A DNA stretch of 64,000 nt from Hyaloscypha bicolor E (lineage: Eukaryota > Ascomycota > Leotiomycetes > Helotiales > Hyaloscyphaceae). The position numbers and the translations under genes were made by a program. The stretch covers positions 248,001-312,000 of the forward strand of contig NW_020194637.1 in assembly GCF_002865645.1 (NCBI RefSeq), written 5' to 3'. The first letter of the stretch is position 1; each line of letters begins with the position of its first letter. Shown piece by piece: positions 12,586 to 22,495 of this stretch. A model generated the notes under the pieces. It was not told the origin of the DNA and made no database searches. It was given only the letters and a program-made list of their open reading frames with translations.

Positions 12586-12736
12586 CCTGAATAAGTTGAA
12601 TAGGTGAGTCGTGTTTGCTTGGCCACGTGCTCTCGGAGTTCTCTTGGACTCGCTCAGTCATATCGAGAGGGTGATAGTCTCGGAGCTATATAGCAGTTGA
12701 GAATCTTTATCTGCGCCTGGCGCCCAAGGTGCGATT

Positions 12737-12960
12737 CGCTGAACAAAAGTCCAATGCAGCGCCGCCACGGGACAATGTCACAGCTGGCTACAGGCAGGCA
12801 ATTGGCTCCAGCAAAAGTCCTGCGCAAGAACGCCACAATATGCACTGTGAGCCGGCGGTTTTGCCCCGCCTGGGTATCGGCAAGGTCATTCGCTAAAACA
12901 AAAGAGCAACGCCACACAATGCCTTGGAATACAATTGGCTGAACAAAAGTCCAATGCATC
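12737..12960 (+). repeat. Degenerate four-copy direct repeat
   Basis: The core GCTGAACAAAAGTCCAATGC occurs at 12738 and again at 12938. Two diverged versions lie between: ATTGGCTCCAGCAAAAGTCC at 12801 and CGCTAAAACAAAAGAGCAAC at 12891. The copies are often followed by a GCCAC...CAATG stretch. Spacing is uneven (about 47-90 bp). It lies upstream of the Clr5 gene, so it could be an old minisatellite or a set of binding sites. Confidence 0.5.
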
Positions 12961-13756
12961 AATACCTGTGAAATCAGGTTGTTTTATTTACTGTGCGTAA
13001 GTTGCCTTAATTTGATTGCTTTACTGTCCTGACGCAAAGCTGCCCATTTCTCCAACTCCAATGACGTTAACATTGGATCTGAATCAGACAACACTTAGAC
13101 TCGTGACCATTTCATCGAGATGCATTTCTCCCGCAACTCGTTGGCGATATCGGGTAGAATTCACGGCCTTATCTCATATTCCTCCTGAATCTGATTGAGA
13201 ATTATGAGCCACGCAGCCTTCGGAAGCTTCAACACATCAACAAAAGAATAAAAAGGGAGTGGAACGGATGAGAGACTCCACAAAGTTGAGTCTAAAAAGC
13301 TAAATTCATGCCCCAAGATTATTGCAAAGGCGGGGGGGGGGCGGCTTTGAAAACCCGCCATTTCGCCAGTGCAAGGAACACCAAAATTTCTTAGTTTGGA
13401 AAATTGCGCATTACAACGCCACCACCTCCCAATGCTTTATATTAAGTATTATGAGATACGGAAGAAGCACAAGTATCTTTTATCGTGCTGTAGTGATTAT
13501 TAACTTCTGGGGGGATTTATTACGACTTTTTGAATGCGAGGGAATGATTCTAAATGGTCCCGCTTAGCGAAATGGACGGTTTTCCAAGCCATCCCTTTCG
13601 TACTCACGGTGCTTCAGTACAGGGGTTCGCTAAAGCTTTAGCGATTGTTACCCTGGGGATGCGCTTTGACCCCGACACGTCCCCCAAAATTCTCGACGCG
13701 TCTCCCAAAATTTTCCCTTCTCCTGTCTCCAACTAAGAAGCGACCGATCCTCAATC
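12961..13756. other. Intergenic, no gene seen
   Basis: Promoter-side spacer of the ankyrin/SEC-C gene. It contains an 11-nt G run near 13331 and otherwise nothing supportable. Confidence 0.4.
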
Positions 13757-14530
13757 ATGGCCGGTTTACCCACGGGCGACATTCTCTCCGGTGCAGAGTC
13801 GCAATTGCTGCGTACCTTCTGCACCTCCATGTCCTACACTGACGATGATCTCGACGACTACGCCCGCCTGCTGCAGACCGGCCCACTCGAGGCCATCCGT
13901 AGCGACTTCGACCAAAGAGTCGAAACCAGCGGCATAGACGCAGCCCGACAGTCCCTCCTCGACCTCGCATACGGCCCCACGAAAATCCCCCTCTACAACT
14001 ACATCCTGCAGCTCACCATTCTCGTCCTCCATCGCCGATCAATGTACCTGTCCTATTTCCGATTCCTCGCCCTCGAAGCCAAGGTCCCCGTCGACTCTGC
14101 CGATCTCAGTGGGAACACGACACTCATGTATTCGATCTCCACAAAACCATATTTGGACACCGAAGTCGCGGAGATCTTGCTGCAGGCTGGCGCGGATATC
14201 AATCATCGAAATCGATATGGATCTGTGGCTGCTCACGACATCGTGATGGCAATGGACTATTCACCGGCTGGCAAGAAGAAGGTCGTTGATGCTCTGAGGT
14301 TCTTTCTTGAGAATGGGGGAGATATAAATATTGCGGATGGCGATGGGGTCACTGCTAAGAGGATTGGAACACCCGTTCAGAGACTGATTCCTGAGTTGGG
14401 GCCGTTACTGAATGGTGGAGGTGGAAGTGGAAATGCAAGCGCGGCAACTAAGGCAAAGAAGGTTGGCAGGAATGATCCCTGTAGCTGTGGAAGCAAGAAG
14501 AAGTACAAAGTGTGCTGTGGCAAGGTTTAG
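13757..14530 (+). CDS. Ankyrin-repeat protein with C-terminal SEC-C zinc motif
   Basis: Single exon of 257 aa starting at ATG 13757. Two ankyrin-like units are visible (GNTTLMYSISTKP through LLQAGADINHRNRYG, then FFLENGGDINIADGDG). After a Gly/Ser/Ala-rich linker the protein ends in GRNDPCSCGSKKKYKVCCGK. This is the SEC-C motif (CXCX8CC), a small zinc-binding element first described at the C-terminus of bacterial SecA and present in assorted eukaryotic proteins. The N-terminal half is helical and unassigned. In this context SEC-C probably mediates protein or nucleic-acid contacts, but its function is not established. Confidence 0.85.
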   Translation: MAGLPTGDILSGAESQLLRTFCTSMSYTDDDLDDYARLLQTGPLEAIRSDFDQRVETSGIDAARQSLLDLAYGPTKIPLYNYILQLTILVLHRRSMYLSYFRFLALEAKVPVDSADLSGNTTLMYSISTKPYLDTEVAEILLQAGADINHRNRYGSVAAHDIVMAMDYSPAGKKKVVDALRFFLENGGDINIADGDGVTAKRIGTPVQRLIPELGPLLNGGGGSGNASAATKAKKVGRNDPCSCGSKKKYKVCCGKV

Positions 14531-15511
14531 GCTGGGAAGGGGGAAGACCCTTTCCAGGTCCCAGCAACACCCGAAGTCCACACTTGTACCAGCGCGATGC
14601 CGAACATTTTTGGCTTGACCACAAGGCCTGGCCTCGCATATGGTCGAGAAATATCGGAACATCTAGGTCTTAGGCTTAAACTCGTCCCTGATTTCCCAGG
14701 ATCTCAGGTGCTTGGGGCGAATTTCACGCAAATAAGCCAAATGAAGGGAAATCCACTCTTGGAAAGGTCTTTGGTCTCTATTTATGACTTCGTATTCCTG
14801 AAGTCTGCGTTTGACAACGAAGAAAGAGTTATTGAAGATCCGATTTGCCAATGAAGCATGGCAAGTGTTAGCACCGCCGGTTTGTCCCTCTCCCCTTCCT
14901 CGTCGCCTCGTACTTCTGCCAAAGTTCTCTGACTTGCCCCTCCGCTCCTTCCTTGGCTGTTGTGATGAGAGTGAGTTGTGATCTAGTGAAACCTTCCTAG
15001 ATGGCTATATGTTCCTCTATGGTTACAGTTGATGACTGTTGCGAACTAAATGTTGAGTCTTCAACCAATGAGGGTATCCCCGCTCAAGAACACCTTCTCC
15101 TTTCAACCACAACATCAATTTGTGTTCTTCCCAACTCCTCCCTCCCTTCATTTGATCCCATACAACAACTGAACGGCATCATCGTTCATCAACATCCATC
15201 CAACCACCAACACCTTCCGTTCATGCTATAGGTCAAAGTATCTTAACCTGCTCCAAGTTCGCACATCACCTTCATTCTATCATTACACACCAAAGCAAAC
15301 ACTACTTCTCAAACACCTCGCAAGGTTGGTGCTTCGCCCTCACTGTCAACCTGAGCTCTCCAAAGTCCATCCAACCAGCTTGCAGTCCTCCAACCACCTT
15401 TATCGCACCTCAGAACCCTTTCTTCTGCAACAACCAAAGTCAAGCCACAAGTCAGCTTCCCGCCCTCCCACACACCAGCTGATTCAATCTTACTCATTAC
15501 AAGGATTCGCT
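14531..15511. other. Intergenic with pyrimidine-rich leader
   Basis: No gene is seen in the first half. From about 15090 to 15510 the plus strand is C/T-rich with many CAACA and CTTC runs. That is the usual look of the promoter and 5' UTR of an expressed fungal gene, here leading into the secreted protein at 15512. Confidence 0.45.
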
Positions 15512-16015
15512 ATGCAATTCGCTAGGCCTCTCTTCACCCTTCTCAATTTTCTCACCATCTTCACCCTCGGCATCGCCCTTCCTCTCACCAACAAGATGTC
15601 CACCACCACCAATGTTGCCATCACAAACTCAACAGTCATCCACCGCCTCGGCTCCCGCGATGTTGTCTGCAAACCAGTGGCGGCGCACACTATATCGGCG
15701 AGGAAATGCCACGTCTTCTCGCTTGCCTACGAAGAAGACGGCACCAACTTCATCGCCGGCTTTGATTCCGGATGCACGCCAATCTCAACAATCAAGAACG
15801 CACCAACGAACGTCAAACAACTCGTGGATATCGGACACAAAACACAGAAGGCGATAGTCTGGTTCTACGACTGGAAAAACGTCCCGAGAGTGCGGTTCAT
15901 TGCGAAGGATGGATCGCTTGGGAACTATGGTTCTGGGGTTCCGGACACGTTTCATTGCGAGAAGGGGAATAATGATGATACGGGGTTGTATTGCATTACC
16001 CAGTTCCCGTGCTAG
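15512..16015 (+). CDS. Small secreted cysteine-containing protein
   Basis: The frame is open 62 codons further upstream, but the ATG at 15512 is chosen because it begins a good signal peptide (MQFARPLFTLLNFLTIFTLG, cleavage probably after IALPLT or nearby). The product is 167 aa with six Cys in the mature part, ending FHCEKG, LYCITQFPC and a stop. The long C/T-rich leader fits strong transcription. No family is recognised. Size, signal peptide and paired Cys suggest an apoplastic or wall-associated protein, and an effector role is possible but unproven. The intact frame and codon use look like a living gene. Confidence 0.65.
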   Translation: MQFARPLFTLLNFLTIFTLGIALPLTNKMSTTTNVAITNSTVIHRLGSRDVVCKPVAAHTISARKCHVFSLAYEEDGTNFIAGFDSGCTPISTIKNAPTNVKQLVDIGHKTQKAIVWFYDWKNVPRVRFIAKDGSLGNYGSGVPDTFHCEKGNNDDTGLYCITQFPC

Positions 16016-17246
16016 GATTACGCGTGGAATTGCACCCGCTGTTGGGCTTGAAACGGAGCTACAGTGTGAGTTCGCTGCATATCGCCTCAGCGGCCGGCGT
16101 GGGAATTTGTGTGGGAAACACTATCTATATCTTGCGAATAGTTCTGCTCATTTACGAGTCGACGGCGTTTTTCGTTGCTTTTGAGTTCTCGCGGAACATG
16201 GAGAGTTGGGCAAGGGCCTGGTGGGCGAAGACTATAGAAGACTTACTGCGTTGGGTTGAATTATAATACATGGACTGACTTTTAACATTCGATCGTGCAC
16301 GACCGTTGACTGAATTTATTTCATTTCATCGACTTCTCCAACGCTGCCGTTATTCATTTGCTTTCCCACTTTCTTTCCTGCCAGCCCCCAATGACTCAAC
16401 CTGGAGGGTTGAACAGCGGTAGAACATATGCCAATAACACACCTTTTTGAATCTATACAGCCCGTATTCTTATTACTGAGACATAAACTACCAGCTCTTA
16501 ATTATATCTCACATATGAGACTAGGTAGTAAGAAGCTGATGGCATTAATGAAGCCTGGAGTGAAGTATGTCTCTTGGTCACGTGACTTTATTTACTTCAT
16601 TTGAAAATATTACCAGAAGCATAAGACATACTTATAGGAGGCTGGATATAGAATTATGAATACTATTTCCCATCATTTTTGGATACTTTCAAAGATTAAG
16701 GATTAGGTCCTCCGATCAATCCCATCTCCGCTGGTACCCCGCCCCCTTTTGCAGTCAAGATCGCTAAGCGAGCACAGCCAATTGTGGTAAAATCACAATA
16801 TCCCACCGACTCCAATCGATACACTTAAATGATGGATCTCTCGGCAATTGAAGGAATCAGGGAATGCGTGTGACAGTGTCTACTCCACCAGACCTCTACA
16901 AGGCTACTGCTACAACAGGCTAAGCAATTACAAGGATTCCGCGCCCACTCAGCTGCAACGCCACCGTTGGATTTGAAGGTTCTAAGGCCTGTTGATTCTT
17001 GGCATTTGCGACAGCTATCTGTATACAGAGAGAGAGATGCCAGTCCGAGATATTTCAGCTTAAAAGCCAATCTGGGATCTTCACCCTTAAAGTTATTTGT
17101 TCTAGCTGGTAAAGGCAATTACAAAGGACACCAGCAAACCGGAGCAGCCTTACCATTTATGCTTCGAGAACTGTAAGATTTTGAAACTTCGTTCTTGTGT
17201 GTAGCCGGCCAATGAAAGAGTTAGTTATGCATCTACTTCCACAACG
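16016..17246. other. Intergenic, no gene seen
   Basis: About 1.2 kb of spacer with short unrelated frames only. I see no repeat or RNA gene. Confidence 0.4.
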
Positions 17247-17705
17247 ATGGTTTTACTTCGCATCGAAATCACAACGCCTTTCCTCCACCCCACAACATTC
17301 TGCATATTATCTCTGATAGGAGCAGCCCTCTCGCTCCCAGTCCTCAGTTCCACACCAGCGGTTCCGATTCCCTATCCAACCCTCAGCTTCCAGCCCGCGC
17401 TCCCGTCATCCCCACCAAACTCTTCCTTCATCGAAGCCCCCACAGTACCACCATCCTCGCCTTCCATTCCGGCGGCGCTGTCCCCTCAGTCTGGGTTACC
17501 CATTACACTCACCTCCACCTACGCACCAGTCCTATTTGGCGGATGCACCAGCACACCCGACGTCTGCGGCCCACACATGAAGATCAACAACGACCACATC
17601 GCTCTCAGCACCACCTTTTCCCTCCATATCGACAGCGTCTTCGCCGGAATCTTCAACCTGCTAAGCCATTCACTCAAATGGGGGCTGAATCCCATGGTGG
17701 GTTAG
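17247..17705 (+). CDS. Putative secreted Pro/Ser-rich protein
   Basis: ORF of 152 aa from ATG 17247. A hydrophobic stretch near the start (FCILSLIGAALSLPVLSS) could be a signal peptide preceded by a 17-residue N-region. A Pro/Ser-rich segment follows, then a short conserved-looking block with two Cys (GGCTSTPDVCGPHMKINNDH). No domain is recognised. It may lack a downstream exon, because the frame runs out shortly after a hydrophobic segment (FAGIFNLLSHSLKWG). Moderate to low confidence that this is a real gene. Confidence 0.4.
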   Translation: MVLLRIEITTPFLHPTTFCILSLIGAALSLPVLSSTPAVPIPYPTLSFQPALPSSPPNSSFIEAPTVPPSSPSIPAALSPQSGLPITLTSTYAPVLFGGCTSTPDVCGPHMKINNDHIALSTTFSLHIDSVFAGIFNLLSHSLKWGLNPMVG

Positions 17706-18447
17706 CAAGCTAAACTTGTCTAGGGGGCTTTTGGACTCGAGACTCCGGCTATTGATTGTGCGATGGGTGATAGAGGGCACGCTGCGGATTCACATGCGGC
17801 GGTTCACGGTTATATTACGGGAACGTGTTTCAAATATTAGAGTAAGGTAAATTGGGAGGACTGGATTCCAGCTTTGGAGGTTCTCAACGTCAGGGCTAAA
17901 GCTGGGAATGAGTTTCCTGGACACCTGGAAATGTGCAGATGAGCTATACCCGAGGCTATATAAGGGAAGCATTGATTCGCTATCGTTTTGTTACCGTGGA
18001 ACTTCGTTCAAGGTGCATGTTTGCCAGGCAGAAGCTTGAATGGAGGAGTTGGAATGACATTTGGGGATGGACACGGGAGGATGCAGGTACAGAGAGAATC
18101 GCATTTCAGCAAGCCTCGTTCGCATCAAGGTAAAACGAATGAGATTTCTAGAACAAAATCATGAAATTCTGCTGTGGAATTTCAAGTAGTGAATTAAAGT
18201 GAGGATTTGGTCCGATTGCCGCCTTAGCTGTAAGAGGGGATTAGCGTCGGTCCTAGGCTCCCCCGCTACCCAGCGCCATCGTTTTTCATCAACGTAGATC
18301 TTTCTAGCCAGAGGATTTGTTCGACAACTTCAAATCCTCAAGTCAATCCACAAACTCTTTGTAGACTTGCTTCAGGTAAGCAGAGGGTTCAATCCGGGGC
18401 ACACCTCCAACACAACGCACAAACCCACGATAATCCCAGGTGGCGGG
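17706..18447. other. Intergenic, no gene seen
   Basis: Spacer between two plus-strand genes. No supportable element. Confidence 0.35.
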
Positions 18448-19334
18448 ATGAACAGCGACCGGACAATGACGAACAAGGTGGTACACAAGGAGGCTTCAAG
18501 AAATGCGACAGGAGCCTCTGTGCTCCCACCATCTGCACCAACATATCAAGTGCCAGCAATCACCGTTTCGTCTGCCGAAAAAGGAATCCTTTGGCAGGAG
18601 CCACTGGTAGGAGATTCTCAAGAAACAGAACCAGAAAGTGCGTACCATTTCTTCTTTTCTGCGAAGGTCATAGCTCCGAGCCCGAAACATCCATCAACTC
18701 CGTTGTGCAGAGCTTGCTAACGCTATGTGCAGACGTGAAGAACTACCTCGGCATCCGGATCCTCATCACCATTGTTACGACCTTTGTCCTGATCTCCATT
18801 ATTCCCATCATGCTCATCGACCTCCTGCCTTCCCCAGAAGTTGCGCTTCCTCTTTCCAATACTTCCTCGGACTCTGACATTGTCCACCGTTCGTTTCCGC
18901 TCGACTCTCGGTCCGGGAATTCTAAATGGAACTACGCCAAGCTCTGCGAACCTCGAGAGGGCAAATGCCAATTCGGAACTTACTCCACAAAGCACCACCC
19001 AAGTAATAGGACGCTGTTGTGGCTTGATGAAGGGTGCGAGAAGAGGCATTTCAAGGCATACTGTCCGCGGTGCCCCGAGAAAAAGACGTGGGTTCTTGAC
19101 ACTGCTCAGCTTCATGGATCCGTCTCCTCTCCGGGCACTCCCTTCTTCCCATTCCAGCTGCTTGTAAAATTTCCCCATCCGGACAATTTCACTGATATTC
19201 CATCCATCATTTATTACGATGAAGAGTCTTCTCGGCATGGTAAGATGGTTGGCAGTTGGTACAGTCCTGATTCGGATCTTGAGTTCTTCTCTCTGCTCTG
19301 GTTTGACTGTTTCGCGGGACTTGATGTAAAATGA
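18448..19334 (+). CDS. Type II single-pass membrane protein, unknown function
   Basis: Two exons, 18448-18637 and 18733-19334, with a 95-nt intron (donor GTGCGT, branch GCTAAC, acceptor GTGCAG); phases agree and give 263 aa. The ATG at 18448 is the first ATG in a frame that otherwise opens with a non-ATG codon. A Ser/Thr-rich N-terminal segment of about 63 residues is followed by a strongly hydrophobic helix (ILITIVTTFVLISIIPIMLI). The C-terminal domain of about 175 residues has several Cys (KLCEPREGKCQFG, EGCEKRHFKAYCPRCPEKK) and N-glycosylation sites. The likely orientation is cytosolic N-terminus and lumenal or extracellular C-terminus. No family is recognised. Confidence 0.6.
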
Positions 19335-20131
19335 CCACCGAGGTACGTTGCGACATGATGGAGAACCTACGAATTCTACATATTTCATGTTGATTGAGCA
19401 TTTGCTAATCTGGGGGAGTGGACAGAATGGAGGTATCATGGGTGGAAACTGGGGGTCGTGGTGCGGGTTACATAGGTGGTGTTCATGATGCCATGTTTGC
19501 ATTTGCATTTGCACAGAAGTTGCTAGAATTGACTTTGCGACGGCGACGGCGACTTTGGCAATATGGCTTTCATGACATCGAAAATGCCAAAAGATTAACA
19601 CAGCGATTTCCATCAATTCTTTTGACCTTTGCCTTATGCTCTTACGGCTATTAAATCTCAATAACCCTTAAGCGCGTCTGAGATCCCGTTCGATTATCAG
19701 AAACACTTTTAGACTCATTCTTTTAGTTGCTCCCAAGCCAGTAGGTACATTGTGGCGGGCCGCCGCTTTCTCAAACTCGGAAAAGGGGAAGAGTCACGGG
19801 TTGCTCTGAGTACACAATCGACCGGGCATACTTCTTAAACCAACCTCTCGCCAAGCGCTGAGGTCTCCACTCTATTTATCTAAGCCGCCGAGGTGATTTT
19901 CCCTTTCCTCGGACCACACCTTTACCTGCTACGAAGATACCAAGCTCAAATCAGTACTCGAACACCAAGAGCAAGACTTCAACTTTCTGATAGATACCAG
20001 TCCTGTCTGAATTCATGTTTCGAATCTCCCTTGAATTCAAGGCCTCACCCACTAAGACGACAGAGGATAAGGTTGTTGGTTATAGACCCCAAAAACTTTT
20101 ATTACGATAATCACTCACCAAATTCTCTCAA
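19335..20131. other. Intergenic, no gene seen
   Basis: Spacer before the amidoligase relic. The upstream end of that relic may reach into 20040-20131, but its frame there is closed by a TAA at 20108. Confidence 0.35.
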
Positions 20132-21016
20132 ATTGTGGAGCTCCTCGCGTCCGTAGGAGTTCTCGCATGCGTGGGACATTGTGAACATCAAATCTTTCCA
20201 AAGGAGCAACCGCCTAATACATGGCTTGTCGGGAATGGAAATTAAACCTCTCACGAAAGAGAAAATATTGGCAAATATGGCGCCTGCGTAAGAACTCCAC
20301 CTCTTCCAATGGGAAGTAGTTCCTTCCAGAATATCCACCAAGTCTGCAGGTTACTCCAGGAGAGATATGATGTCGAATTTCCCACTGAAGAATGCTGCCT
20401 TTGAGTACACATTTCAGAAGAGGTCAATAAGGATTTTGGACTCAAGCTCCTCGAATACCTATGTGCGTTCCTCTGGGCCATGGAGTTCCAGCAGGACCAG
20501 TTCCACCCTGTTGACATAACATGGGATCAACTGACCGACGGTCGCTCTAAAAGATGACAATCCTTTCGCGGAGTGTGGAATGATCTGTCGAGACAGTATC
20601 AGATGCAATTGAAAGAATTCTAGCCTGTAAAACTAAAACGAAGCCATCGAGTTGATGAGCCACACAGACATTCAGGGCGATCAGAAGTACGAACCCCTCT
20701 CCTTGGAGACCCATATCTAGTGGGACAACAGGGGCGCAGCCGGCCACCCAATCTATCTTCACCAAGGAACCTTGGACGGTGACCGTGTCACGAATTAGGT
20801 GCGAGTCTGATTGGGAATTATCCGTTTCTCAACGACTTTGATGCCGCCTTCACCACTTGTTTTGAATACCTTATTAAAAGCGTACCTTGCTGCAAGGGCT
20901 GTTCTCTGGAAGGGTTTCTAGCTGATATCGGACTTTCAGTGCTGGTTGAGTTCTATAAACCACAGTTTGACGAGCATGCAAAGCTCACTGAAAAATCTGA
21001 CAAGCAGATCAAGTGA
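20132..21016 (+). pseudogene. Amidoligase-like pseudogene with five in-frame stops
   Basis: A single plus-strand frame from 20132 to the final TGA at 21014-21016 reads as coherent protein and is broken by stops at 20243 (TAA), 20402 (TGA), 20555 (TGA), 20621 (TAG) and 20780 (TGA). No frame change is needed. Coherent blocks include TWLVGNGN, ACVRTPPLPMGSSSFQNIHQ, VCRLLQERYDVEFPTEECCL-stop-VHI, GLKLLEYLCAFLWAMEFQQD, QFHPVDITW and, at the end, LVEFYKPQFDEHAKLTEKSD. The order (strand-rich block, C-x-L-x-VH motif, helix with W-x-x-E near HP) resembles fungal putative amidoligase enzymes (PF12224), whose biochemical role is unproven in fungi. Each stop could come from one C-to-T or G-to-A change. 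Its 5' end is unclear. Confidence 0.55.
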
Positions 21017-21416
21017 TCCATCATCAACGGTTCATGGGCGCCTATCCTCCCTTACTTGTGATTTTATTTTTCTTTTGAATTCAATCCATTTTTCTCGAGG
21101 TTTTATGATTTTCATGCGCAATAACATTATGAGACAACCAAATTAGGTCCTGTAAAACCGAGCATTATATCTTCAAGTGGATTGCAAGGAACTAAACAAA
21201 TTTAAGCCTCACAAATCAAAGGGTCTCAGGGCATCTTCCCCGAAGTTGGCTCTAAAAACGAAAATATTGGAATTCGTGGACTAATATAATGTCACGTGCT
21301 ACGCACAGGCGTATATATAGCTTCTTCACCGCCCTTAGGGCACCATCATTCATACATATTTACACAAACACACCACATTCCACTTCCATAGCTTGTCCAG
21401 GCCGTGACATATAAGC
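21017..21416 (+). promoter_or_regulatory. Promoter-like region with TATA box
   Basis: TATATATA within 21311-21320 lies about 100 bp upstream of the ATG at 21417, followed by an A/C-rich leader. It looks like a conventional fungal promoter, although the gene it serves is now broken or poorly defined. Confidence 0.4.
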
Positions 21417-22354
21417 ATGTCCTCTGAGAGGTCTAATACACTTTACCAAGAGCCCGTCGTCTCGGTCGAAAGATCATCTAGAGATCTCGGTGAGAAACCA
21501 AGTCGAGGTAATCGTCCACCAGGCGCTGGAGTTTTGCAAACCATGAATCTATCCCTGATACGCAGGTTCAGTCATCTATTATTGCTGAACCTGACAGCGA
21601 TGTGCGACCTCCTTTGAGCCAGCTAGTTGAGAGCCAAGACAAATTACGTTATTGGCACAAGCTAATGACTGTCTCGCGATGGGTGTCTCTAGAAACAGCT
21701 CAGGGAAGATTTCCATTTGTGTTGCTTACGAGAAAAGAGAATCTGAGTCCCAAAAGTTGCACTCGAAAGCACCTTTATTGAGCACTGAGGCGGCGGAGCC
21801 CATGAGAAACACGGATTTGTAGGGGCGCGAATCTAATGAATCCGCAGCAAAAGATATATGGTTATCAACAGAAACGGGTAGTAATAGACAAGTCGTAACA
21901 AACCTTTCTACGCTTGGAAAATGATGACCACGCCACGAAGCGGGTCCCTGGAAAGGGCGCAGATGAGACCCATGTGACTGAAGTGCGAGAATCCAAAGGT
22001 CGAGAATTGCACACCGAAGAATCTTCAGTGAGCCCAGGTGGCGTGGGCTCACAGGAAACACAGAAGTTAAAGAGAGTGAATCAGATGAATCTATCCATAA
22101 CACCAGAGCTATCGACATTAACAGGGGTGGGTAATAACGTTGAGGTACTCGATCAAAACTCCGGAGTTGAGTTTAAGTCACAAGTTGACCCAAGCAAAAC
22201 CGGTGATTCATCTACACAATCGAAGGATCTCCTGGATACATTCGATAGAATGTTTTCCCAGCGGAATTCTCGGATATCGAGGCATCAAACACATAGTGAA
22301 GGAATCCAGTTTAAAGGTACAAACACGAAGACTCCATTTATAGACAAGAACTAA
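21417..22354 (+). pseudogene. Remnant of a Ser/Thr/Glu-rich disordered protein gene
   Basis: Three open segments on the plus strand look protein-like but lie in different frames. ATG 21417 begins MSSERSNTLYQEPVV. A second frame from about 21549 has EPDSDVRPPLSQLVESQDKL and runs to a stop near 21780. A third runs from about 21905 to 22354 (for example DLLDTFDRMFSQRNSRISR). A stretch between them has in-frame stops. I tried joining the first two segments across GTGAGA or GTAATC donors and the GATACGCAG acceptor, but the phase is off by one. Either a gene with unusual splicing or a decayed gene; no domain is recognised. Confidence 0.3.
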
Positions 22355-22495
22355 ACCTTCAATTTTATCTATGTTATCATAAGTTCTTACCATAAAAACT
22401 CCTCTCCCACGCTCTAGATAATTAAATATCCCGTCCCAAGCTTGTATAATCTTGACGTATTTTCCGTCCACAATAAATTAATTCTCTCGTGTACA

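Noticed and set aside
18380..18400. GGTTCAATCC resembling a tRNA B box
   Set aside because: No A box at proper distance and no cloverleaf can be drawn. It lies just upstream of a coding exon.
18723..19661. Minus-strand 312-codon open frame
   Set aside because: Covers the spliced plus-strand membrane protein. Its translation is basic and featureless.
21417..21780. Spliced joining of the 21417 and 21549 segments
   Set aside because: Both candidate donors leave one base while the acceptor needs none. Phase does not agree.
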